6,134 nucleotides of DNA, taken from the NCBI GenBank assembly GCA_050742455.1, contig JBOGIG010000054.1, positions 1 through 6,134 of the forward strand. Reading direction: 5' to 3'. A program made the position numbers and the translations under genes. Below, in pieces: positions 1-4,792 of the stretch. The notes beneath the pieces were generated by a model, which did no database searches, was not told the DNA's origin, and saw nothing but the letters and a program-made list of their open reading frames with translations. This DNA comes from JBOGIG01 sp050742455 (GTDB lineage: Bacteria; Actinomycetota; Acidimicrobiia; Acidimicrobiales; JBOGIG01). Positions within the stretch are counted from its first letter, which is position 1, and every line of letters starts with the position of its first letter.

Positions 1-1
1 C

Positions 2-355
2 TTCGAACGATCCCGACTGGACTGGGCCGAGATGGAGGTGGCGCCGCACGCCGGGCTGTTGGACTGGTACCGGCGCCTGATCGCACTGCGGGGCCGGATC
101 GTCGGCTTGTCGGACGGCCGGCGTGACTTGGTGTCGGTGGATTTCGACGAGTCCGAAGGTTGGATGGTTGTGCACCGCCAGGGGGTGGGTGTGGTCGTGA
201 ACCTTTCGGATCGACGCGCAACCGTGGCCTGTACTGGCGCGGTGGTGATGCTGGAGTGCTCGGACCCCTCGGGGCGCGTTGTAGCAGATGGGGTTGAGCT
301 CGACGCCGACAGCATTGCCGTGGTGTCCACGTCCGCCCCATTCTCCGGCGGCTGA
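2..355 (+). CDS. treZ: Malto-oligosyltrehalose trehalohydrolase, C-terminal fragment (5' end outside window)
   Basis: The reading frame is open from the left edge (first full codon at position 2) to TGA at 353-355, so this is the last 117 codons of a longer gene. It opens with FERSRLDWAE and continues with HAGLLDWYRRLIALRG. This combination (F.RS.LDW, then a helix ending in YRRLIALR) is typical of the end of the catalytic barrel in TreZ-type GH13 enzymes. The rest (VSVDFDES, WMVVHRQGVGVVVNLSD) fits the C-terminal all-beta domain that follows. TreZ hydrolyses maltooligosyl trehalose to release trehalose, in the cytoplasmic TreY/TreZ (often TreX) route from glycogen-like glucans. The catalytic residues lie outside the window. 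Another GH13 enzyme, such as a glucosidase or branching enzyme, is possible but fits the F.RS.LDW motif less well. The gene converges on the monooxygenase gene with a 43-nt gap and is probably unrelated in function to the rest of the window. Confidence 0.8.
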   Translation, partial: FERSRLDWAEMEVAPHAGLLDWYRRLIALRGRIVGLSDGRRDLVSVDFDESEGWMVVHRQGVGVVVNLSDRRATVACTGAVVMLECSDPSGRVVADGVELDADSIAVVSTSAPFSGG

Positions 356-398
356 TTATCTGACCTCCCGGCGTCGGGGCCCAAACGGTATTGTGTGA

Positions 399-1871
399 CT
401 AGCTTGCCCCTGGTGCCCCAACCAGTTGATAATCCCCCAGTTGGGGGTGGGCCATGACTTGGCGAAAACGTTCCATCGTCCAGGGCCAGGCGGCGGGCAC
501 GCCCCGGTCGTCCAGGTACCAGCTACGACAGCCGGTGACCCATACCGTTCGTTGGGCGGCCTCGATGCGCTCGGCCTCGTAGCGATCCAGGGCCACGGGA
601 GTGGCGCTGCACTCGAGGCACCGGCCCCGGGCGATGAGGGCCATGAGCTCTAGAATGTAAGCGATCTGGATCTCGGCCACGTCGATGAGGGAGAAGTTTC
701 CGACCGGACCATTGGGACCGTTGAGGAGGAAAAGGTTCGGGAACTCCGGAATCGACACGGAAAGGTAGGCCGATGGGCGTGCAGACCAGACATCGTCGAG
801 TCGGCAGTGGTTGCGCCCGATGACTTCGATGGGACGAAGGAAGCGATCGACCCGGAACCCGGTGGCGAGCACGAGCACTTCCAGCTCGTGGAGACATCCG
901 CTGGTGGTGCGCACTCCTGTGGCTTCTAGTCGGGCAATGCCGTCGGTTACGAGATGGGCGTTGGGGCGCTGGATGGCGGGGTAGAAGGTAGGTGAGACGA
1001 TGAGGCGCTTGCATGCGGCGCGGTAGTCGGGCCGTAGCTTGTCCCGCAGTTCGGGATCCGACACGTTGTCCTCCAGATTGGCCCGACATAGGTCCTCGAG
1101 CAGCTTGGCCTGGGGTGACTCGGCATCGACAACGGCGTCGGCGAACCCTTCGGTGAACGTTTGCGAAAGGTGTTGTCGCAGGGCCGCCATGGCGCCGGCG
1201 TCGCGCCGGTAGGTCTGTTTGTCCTCCTCGGTGATGGGCGGGTTGGGTACGGACAGCACCCATTGGGCTGTGCGCTGGAACAGGTGCAGCTCCTCCGCGA
1301 CGTCCACCACGGCTCCGGTGATCTGCATGGCGCTCGACCCCGTGCCGATGACCCCGATGCGATTGGCGGCGAGGGCTACGGTCTGGTCCCAGCGGGCTGA
1401 GTGGAACAAGGGTCCCTCGAAGTCTTCCAAGCCGTCCAGATCTGGGTAGGCCGGATGGTGCAGGACCCCCGTTGCGGCGATGACGACGTCAGCCTGGTCC
1501 CGCCGGCCGTCGAGGGTGCTCAACTGCCAACGGCGCCCGTCCCACTCCAGTCGGGAAACTTCGGTGGAAAACACGATGTGGCGCTCGACGTCGAACTGTC
1601 GGGCCACTCGTTCCAGGTAGCGGCGGATCTCGGGACCGGGGGAGAACACGTGGCTCCAGTCCGGGTTGGGGGCGAACGAATAGCTGTAAAGGTGGGAGGG
1701 CACGTCGCAGGCCACACCAGGGTAGGTGTTCTCCCTCCACGTGCCACCGATCTGGTCCCCCTTCTCGTAGATGACGATGTCGTGGTGGCCGGCCTGGCGC
1801 AGCTTGATGGCCGCGGCTACCCCAGCCATGCCCGCGCCGATGATGATCGTTCGAATGGAGTTGAGTGTCAC
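399..1871 (-). CDS. Flavin-containing monooxygenase, Baeyer-Villiger type
   Basis: A 490-aa class B flavoprotein monooxygenase, usual length for the family. The FAD Rossmann motif is GAGMAG at residues 12-17, followed by GGTWRENTYPGVACD (42-56) with the conserved GGTW and Asp. The Baeyer-Villiger fingerprint F-x-G-x3-H-x3-W-D is complete at 151-162 (FEGPLFHSARWD), the NADPH-binding motif GTGSSA is at 176-181, and ATGF occurs near residue 340. Such enzymes are soluble and use NADPH and O2 to insert oxygen next to a carbonyl, making esters or lactones; some oxidise S or N instead. The start is GTG (1871-1869), because the next Met (residue 15) lies inside the FAD motif. No clear Shine-Dalgarno precedes it and it begins 13 nt after the stop of the NMO-like gene, so translational coupling is likely. 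It is last in the minus-strand operon and ends in TAG facing treZ. The class is secure; the substrate (ketone, steroid or fatty compound) is unknown. Confidence 0.93.
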   Translation of the reverse strand: MTLNSIRTIIIGAGMAGVAAAIKLRQAGHHDIVIYEKGDQIGGTWRENTYPGVACDVPSHLYSYSFAPNPDWSHVFSPGPEIRRYLERVARQFDVERHIVFSTEVSRLEWDGRRWQLSTLDGRRDQADVVIAATGVLHHPAYPDLDGLEDFEGPLFHSARWDQTVALAANRIGVIGTGSSAMQITGAVVDVAEELHLFQRTAQWVLSVPNPPITEEDKQTYRRDAGAMAALRQHLSQTFTEGFADAVVDAESPQAKLLEDLCRANLEDNVSDPELRDKLRPDYRAACKRLIVSPTFYPAIQRPNAHLVTDGIARLEATGVRTTSGCLHELEVLVLATGFRVDRFLRPIEVIGRNHCRLDDVWSARPSAYLSVSIPEFPNLFLLNGPNGPVGNFSLIDVAEIQIAYILELMALIARGRCLECSATPVALDRYEAERIEAAQRTVWVTGCRSWYLDDRGVPAAWPWTMERFRQVMAHPQLGDYQLVGAPGAS

Positions 1872-1884
1872 GTGGTGCTGGCAG

Positions 1885-3027
1885 TCACGATCCGGCTGGG
1901 ATGTCCGTGCCGATCAGGTGGCCCATTTGCTGGGCCGTGTCGATGAATTCCTCGACCATCTCCAGGATTACCTGGCGGGCAGGTTTCACCCGATCCAGCG
2001 ATCCGACCACCTGGCCCACGAAGTAGGTGGCGAGGTCACGAGCCCCTGATCCAGGTCGGTTGGCAGCTTGGTGGATGCGTAGTTGCGGCCCGGCGATCAG
2101 CGCGGTCTGCAGGGGCATGCCCAAGGGGTCGGGGGTGTCGGGTCGCTCCCACTCATCGGTCCAGGCGCTGCGCAGCATCCGAGCCGGCTTACCGGTCATT
2201 GATCGCGATCGCACGGTGTCCGATGACGTGGCGGCCAGGAACTTGTCCTTTACAACCGGGGGCGTCTCCGCCTCCTCGGTGGTCAACCATACCGACCCGC
2301 ACCAAACCCCTTCGGCGCCCAAGGCCAGCGCCGCCGCCACTTGGCGGCCGCGGGCAATCCCACCGGCCGCCAGCACCGGGATGGGAGCGACCGCGTCGAC
2401 GACCTCGGGAACCAGGACCATGGTCGCCACCTGGCCGGTGTGCCCGCCCGCTTCGGTTCCTTGTGCCACGATGAGGTCGACGCCGGCAGCGGCGTGGCTC
2501 AAGGCGTGTTGCTTGGTTCCGGCCAGTGCGGCGACCAGGATGCCGGCGCCGTGAGCTCGTTCGACCAGGGCGAGGGGTGGGGGTCCGAGGGCGCTGGCGA
2601 TGAGACGGATACCGTGGGAAAAGGCTACGTCGACCAGCGGCTCGTAGCCCCGGGGGGAAACGTTGAGGCCCAAGCCCGGGAACTTGTTGGTGTCGGGGGC
2701 GCCAGGCACGCCGTAGCGGGACAGCATCTCTTCCAAGAAGGCAAGATGCTCCTCGGGAAACAGGCTTCTCACCTGTTTCATGTCCAGGCCGGCGCCGTTG
2801 GAACCCTCGTACTTGGGGGGCAGGAGCAGATCGACACCAAAGGGGTTGCCGCCGCAGTTCTCCTCGATCCAGGACAGCTCGGTTTCTAGCAGCTCGGGGG
2901 TATGGGCCACTGCTCCGAGCACCCCGAATCCGCCCGCCTTCGACACGGCGGCCACTACATCGCGGCAGTGGCTGAACGCCACGATAGGGAACTCAACCCC
3001 AAGCAATTCGGAAACCCTTGTCTGCAT
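1885..3027 (-). CDS. Nitronate monooxygenase / 2-nitropropane dioxygenase-like FMN protein
   Basis: A 380-aa TIM-barrel flavoprotein of the NMO/FabK-like superfamily. Seen in the sequence: VSKAGGFGVLG (28-38), VAQGTEAGGHTG (187-198) with the family's conserved His at 196, and the phosphate-binding AAGGIARGRQ (220-229) followed by ALGAEGVWCGS. These are standard FMN-site landmarks. The N-terminal segment reads PIVAFSHCRDVV rather than the classical PI..APM of characterised NMOs, so this is a divergent subfamily. From memory it closely resembles an uncharacterised mycobacterial protein (Rv1533 type). Related NMO-like proteins can act in sterol or acyl-CoA catabolism rather than on nitronates, so the true reaction is open. 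The frame is open upstream to 3108, but ATG at 3027-3025 is chosen: it has a strong AGGGGAGG Shine-Dalgarno (3040-3033, 5 nt spacing) and starts right at the conserved TRVSELLG. It lies 58 nt after the lipocalin-like gene and 13 nt before the monooxygenase gene. A promoter and operator precede it. Confidence 0.93.
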   Translation of the reverse strand: MQTRVSELLGVEFPIVAFSHCRDVVAAVSKAGGFGVLGAVAHTPELLETELSWIEENCGGNPFGVDLLLPPKYEGSNGAGLDMKQVRSLFPEEHLAFLEEMLSRYGVPGAPDTNKFPGLGLNVSPRGYEPLVDVAFSHGIRLIASALGPPPLALVERAHGAGILVAALAGTKQHALSHAAAGVDLIVAQGTEAGGHTGQVATMVLVPEVVDAVAPIPVLAAGGIARGRQVAAALALGAEGVWCGSVWLTTEEAETPPVVKDKFLAATSSDTVRSRSMTGKPARMLRSAWTDEWERPDTPDPLGMPLQTALIAGPQLRIHQAANRPGSGARDLATYFVGQVVGSLDRVKPARQVILEMVEEFIDTAQQMGHLIGTDIPAGS

Positions 3028-3077
3028 GCCTGCCTCCCCTTTACCCTTTGCTCCTCGTAGGTGGCTTCGAGACCGGA

Positions 3078-3108
3078 ATTCTAGCCTATCTGATGACTGA
3101 TGTATCAA
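3078..3108 (-). promoter_or_regulatory. Putative internal promoter for the NMO-like and monooxygenase genes
   Basis: On the minus strand, TTGATA (3108-3103, 5/6 match to TTGACA) and TAGAAT (3083-3078, 5/6 match to TATAAT) are separated by 19 nt. That is longer than the ideal 17, so the pairing is tentative. Transcription would begin near 3071, giving a leader of about 44 nt before the NMO-like ATG. The -35 box lies inside the inverted repeat at 3096-3113, which fits repression by occlusion. The TAGAAT box sits in the 58-nt gap between genes and spans into the TAG stop of the preceding gene. No transcript data are available. Confidence 0.4.
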
Positions 3109-4096
3109 TCACTAACTTCGAGGCGCCAGCCCGGGTTCCGATCTCAGCATGGGCCGTGCCTTCAAGGATCCACTGGCGGTCGTCGAAGACCACCCGAGCC
3201 GAGGCTCGTTCGGTGTTGGTGCAGATCGCCGGCGCCCCGTCGGGGTCCCGGTATTCGATCTCGACGCAGTCCCGAGCGGGCTGGGTGACCTCGACCCGAA
3301 GGTGGTGTCCCCCCCAGGCGCCCTCGACTGTCCACGTGGGCAAGCCAAGCCTGGCCCGGAAGCGGAGGGCCGCGGCCAGGGGGAAAGACGGCCAGACCCG
3401 ACCGTCCATGCGCAGGCGCACCACGGGTAGCGGGGGCAGCCGCCCGAGCGCCCCTCGGGGTACGGCGGCGACGATTTCGAGGATGTCCTGACCGCCCAGA
3501 TCGGCGTGAAGCCAGCCCCAGCGCTGGGCATTGCCGTGTCCGTAGATACGGGCTGACCCGCCCCGCGCTCGGTGGAGTTGCAATCTTTCCTCGCCCCAAT
3601 GGATGGTTCCTTGCCATGTCGAGGCCGGGGTGGGCAGGATCTGCGCCGCAGGCAGGGCTGCCAGGCGCCAGGTCCAGCGGGGGAAGGTGAACAGGGGGGG
3701 AGATTCGCGGCCATAGCGCAGGTCCCAGGAAATGGAGCCGGCACGTCCCCGACGCAGGCCGGGCCGGGCCAGCACGTCGGAGGCCTCGAACCAGGGCCCG
3801 GCCCCAACAGGGACAGGACCGAAGCGCTCCCAGCATGGCGCATGGTCGAGCCGATGTACTCCGCCACCAGGATGTACTCCGCCACCAGGAAATACCGCGG
3901 CCCACCCGTGGGCGAAGCACTCCGAGCCGTCACTGGGAGCCACAAGTTCGTGGTGCAGCCATATCCCGGTCCCGGTGGCCCCGTCGGTGATGGTGTCGTA
4001 CCAGACTTCAATGCGGCCGCGCCTTCCCGTCCAGCGGCGGGTCTCCAGGCCCGTTGAGGCCGTGGCTGTCGAGGGGATCGTTGTCGGGTTGGTCAT
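3086..4096 (-). CDS. Uncharacterised protein, possibly AttH/CrtC (lipocalin)-like
   Basis: A 336-aa protein rich in Trp, Gly and Arg, without a signal peptide or membrane segments, so probably cytoplasmic. Alternating short beta-like segments (RIEVWYDTITD, GTGIWLHHELVAP, ECFAHGWAAVF, TWQGTIHWGEERLQL, ARIYGHGNAQRWGWLHADLGG, TWTVEGAWGGHHLRVEV) suggest a double beta-barrel of the AttH/CrtC hydroxyneurosporene-synthase or tocopherol-cyclase-like type. The GHGNAQRWGWLHAD motif near the middle, with two His, is the most distinctive part. I recall similar hypothetical proteins in mycobacteria but no known function. Some members of that fold bind or hydrate hydrophobic terpenoid-like substrates, which is only a hint here. 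ATG at 4096-4094 is chosen for its GAGGAG Shine-Dalgarno (4108-4103, 6 nt spacing) over an in-frame start at 4177, which would overlap the thioesterase gene. It carries an in-frame 18-bp duplication (GGGVHP repeated). Gap to the thioesterase gene is 34 nt. Its 3' end contains operator copy 1. Confidence 0.8.
   Translation of the reverse strand: MTNPTTIPSTATASTGLETRRWTGRRGRIEVWYDTITDGATGTGIWLHHELVAPSDGSECFAHGWAAVFPGGGVHPGGGVHRLDHAPCWERFGPVPVGAGPWFEASDVLARPGLRRGRAGSISWDLRYGRESPPLFTFPRWTWRLAALPAAQILPTPASTWQGTIHWGEERLQLHRARGGSARIYGHGNAQRWGWLHADLGGQDILEIVAAVPRGALGRLPPLPVVRLRMDGRVWPSFPLAAALRFRARLGLPTWTVEGAWGGHHLRVEVTQPARDCVEIEYRDPDGAPAICTNTERASARVVFDDRQWILEGTAHAEIGTRAGASKLVIDTSVIR
3096..3113. promoter_or_regulatory. 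Putative repressor operator, copy 1 (ACTGAT-N6-ATCACT)
   Basis: The 18-bp sequence ACTGATGTATCAATCACT is an inverted repeat of ACTGAT/ATCAGT type with one mismatch in the arms. An overlapping symmetric reading, TGACTGAT/ATCAATCA at 3094-3111, is also good. It matches the minus-strand reading of the site at 4673-4690 at 14 of 18 positions, and all but one of the differences are transitions. It sits 69 bp upstream of the NMO-like start codon, inside the last codons of the lipocalin-like gene, and overlaps the suggested -35 box. Two-fold symmetric sites of this size are typical of TetR-family dimers; the identity of the regulator is inferred, not shown. Confidence 0.55.
3853..3888. repeat. Perfect 18-bp tandem duplication inside a coding region
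   Basis: GATGTACTCCGCCACCAG occurs twice back to back (3853-3870 and 3871-3888), with a partial, degenerate third start (GAAATACC) following. It is 6 codons long, so the reading frame of the lipocalin-like gene is kept, and on the minus strand it duplicates GGGVHP. It looks like a slipped-strand event in a surface loop. Confidence 0.95.
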
Positions 4097-4130
4097 CGAT
4101 TTCTCCTCGACGGGCACCGCTCGCCGAACT

Positions 4131-4553
4131 TCAGGCGATCCGGTAGGTCTGTACGGCATGGGCGACGGGCCGGCCATCGAAGTCGGTGGCTGCGATGTCG
4201 GTGAAGATCAGCTCTTGGACCCGCCTCACCGTCCGGGCTGAGCAAATGAGGTCGGACTGCTTGGCCACCCCGACGTACTGAACCGACATGGCAATGGTCG
4301 AAGCCCGGGTGCCCTTGGTGAAGTCGTGATTGGACCAGGCCGCGCCCGCTCCCGCGGTGTCGAGAGCGGAGGCCACAACGCCTCCGTGGTAGTGGGTGCC
4401 ATCGTTGGTCAGGTCGGCCCGAAAGGGCAGCCGGAGCACCACGTGGTCCGGCTCGTAAGTGTCGAAGACCACGCCCAGGCCGGCCAGAAACGGTGTCTGG
4501 AGCATCAGCCGTGAAACGGCCTGGCGCCGCGAATCCTGTTCCGTGTCGTCCAA
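4131..4553 (-). CDS. PaaI-type hotdog-fold thioesterase
   Basis: A 140-aa single hotdog domain, usual size for PaaI/acyl-CoA thioesterases. The signature is THYHGGVVASALDTAG (53-68), where HGG (56-58) starts the central helix and Asp65 is in the position of the catalytic acid. Segments VVLRLPFRADLTN, ASTIAMSVQYVG and VAHAVQTYRIA match the family's strands. Enzymes of this type hydrolyse acyl- or aryl-CoA thioesters in the cytoplasm, releasing CoA from dead-end intermediates. I chose TTG at 4553-4551, because it has an AGGAGA Shine-Dalgarno at 4565-4560 with 6 nt spacing and begins just before the conserved helix. In-frame GTG/ATG starts at 4622/4619 would add 22-23 residues of low-complexity, Arg/Ser-rich sequence and have no Shine-Dalgarno. 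It is first in the minus-strand operon and divergent from the alcohol dehydrogenase gene. Confidence 0.9.
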   Translation of the reverse strand: MDDTEQDSRRQAVSRLMLQTPFLAGLGVVFDTYEPDHVVLRLPFRADLTNDGTHYHGGVVASALDTAGAGAAWSNHDFTKGTRASTIAMSVQYVGVAKQSDLICSARTVRRVQELIFTDIAATDFDGRPVAHAVQTYRIA

Positions 4554-4559
4554 TGTCCG

Positions 4560-4565
4560 TCTCCT
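4560..4565 (-). promoter_or_regulatory. Ribosome binding site that decides the TTG start of the thioesterase
   Basis: Minus-strand AGGAGA lies 6 nt before TTG (4553-4551). The alternative in-frame starts at 4622 and 4619 have no purine-rich box at a suitable distance, which favours the shorter, 140-aa protein. Confidence 0.6.
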
Positions 4566-4618
4566 GTCGAAGGTTCGACTTGCTGGTGCAGATCGGCCGC
4601 TCTCGGCGTTACCGGTCA

Positions 4619-4660
4619 TCACGAGTCCGGCGGCAAGGTGATGTCGGTGGCGCCGCGCAT
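4619..4660 (-). CDS. Possible leaderless 13-codon upstream ORF
   Basis: On the minus strand ATG at 4660-4658 opens a 13-codon frame (MRGATDITLPPDS) whose TGA (4621-4619) overlaps an ATG at 4619-4617, in frame with the thioesterase, as TGATG. A TAGTAT box ends 7 nt before this ATG, so a transcript could begin exactly at its A. That is the arrangement of leaderless mRNAs, which are common in actinobacteria. There is no Shine-Dalgarno. It may be chance: no homology can be judged at this length, and the thioesterase has a good separate start at 4553. Confidence 0.2.
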   Translation of the reverse strand: MRGATDITLPPDS

Positions 4661-4665
4661 GGGGA

Positions 4666-4698
4666 CCATACTACTGATCGACGCATCAGTTAGTATGG
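4666..4698. promoter_or_regulatory. Divergent promoter/operator with nested inverted repeats
   Basis: Outer arms CCATACTA (4666-4673) and TAGTATGG (4691-4698) are perfect inverted repeats. Inside and overlapping them, ACTGAT (4673-4678) and ATCAGT (4685-4690) are perfect arms around CGACGC. The outer arms put a TAGTAT box on each strand (4691-4696 on plus, 4673-4668 on minus), matching TATAAT at 4 of 6 positions and fitting the actinobacterial TAnnnT pattern. These would be -10 boxes for the dehydrogenase and the thioesterase operon, with the operator occupying both spacers. No good -35 hexamer is visible for either. The rest of the 239-nt gap between the two genes (4554-4792) holds only the small upstream ORF, the thioesterase RBS, a short hairpin and the dehydrogenase RBS. 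Confidence 0.6.
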
Positions 4699-4735
4699 CC
4701 TTCTACGTTGTCGGTGTTGGGCGACGCCGCCATGT

Positions 4736-4750
4736 GTGGCCGAAAGCCAC
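4736..4750 (+). other. Small perfect hairpin in the dehydrogenase leader
   Basis: GTGGC (4736-4740) and GCCAC (4746-4750) form a 5-bp stem with loop CGAAA, about 40 nt downstream of the putative +TAGTAT box and 42 nt before the GTG start. No U tract follows, so it is not a terminator. It may only slightly stabilise or shape the leader RNA, or may be chance in GC-rich sequence. Confidence 0.25.
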
Positions 4751-4792
4751 CGGTCGGGCAAAACATTCAGGCGGAAAGGCCAAGGAGGCTAG

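Noticed and set aside
366..379. Possible bidirectional terminator between treZ and the monooxygenase gene
   Set aside because: Only a 4-bp CCCG/CGGG stem (plus a G-T pair) with a 4-nt loop and no T tract on either side; too weak to call.
434..447. CCCCCA/TGGGGG palindrome near the end of the monooxygenase gene
   Set aside because: It lies inside the coding region for the C-terminus, has only two central bases and is not followed by a T tract; likely chance.
523..1263. 246-aa minus-strand ORF inside the monooxygenase gene
   Set aside because: It is very rich in Arg, Pro and His, lacks domain motifs and overlaps the well-supported BVMO frame; it is a GC-rich shadow ORF.
1401..1946. 181-aa plus-strand ORF opposite the monooxygenase N-terminus
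   Set aside because: It is antisense to the FAD-binding region, which is clearly coding, and has no recognisable domain.
3112..4011. 299-aa minus-strand ORF overlapping the lipocalin-like gene
   Set aside because: Its composition is dominated by Pro, Ser, Gly and Arg, with no motif. The other frame has a good RBS and ordered Trp/Gly-rich strands.
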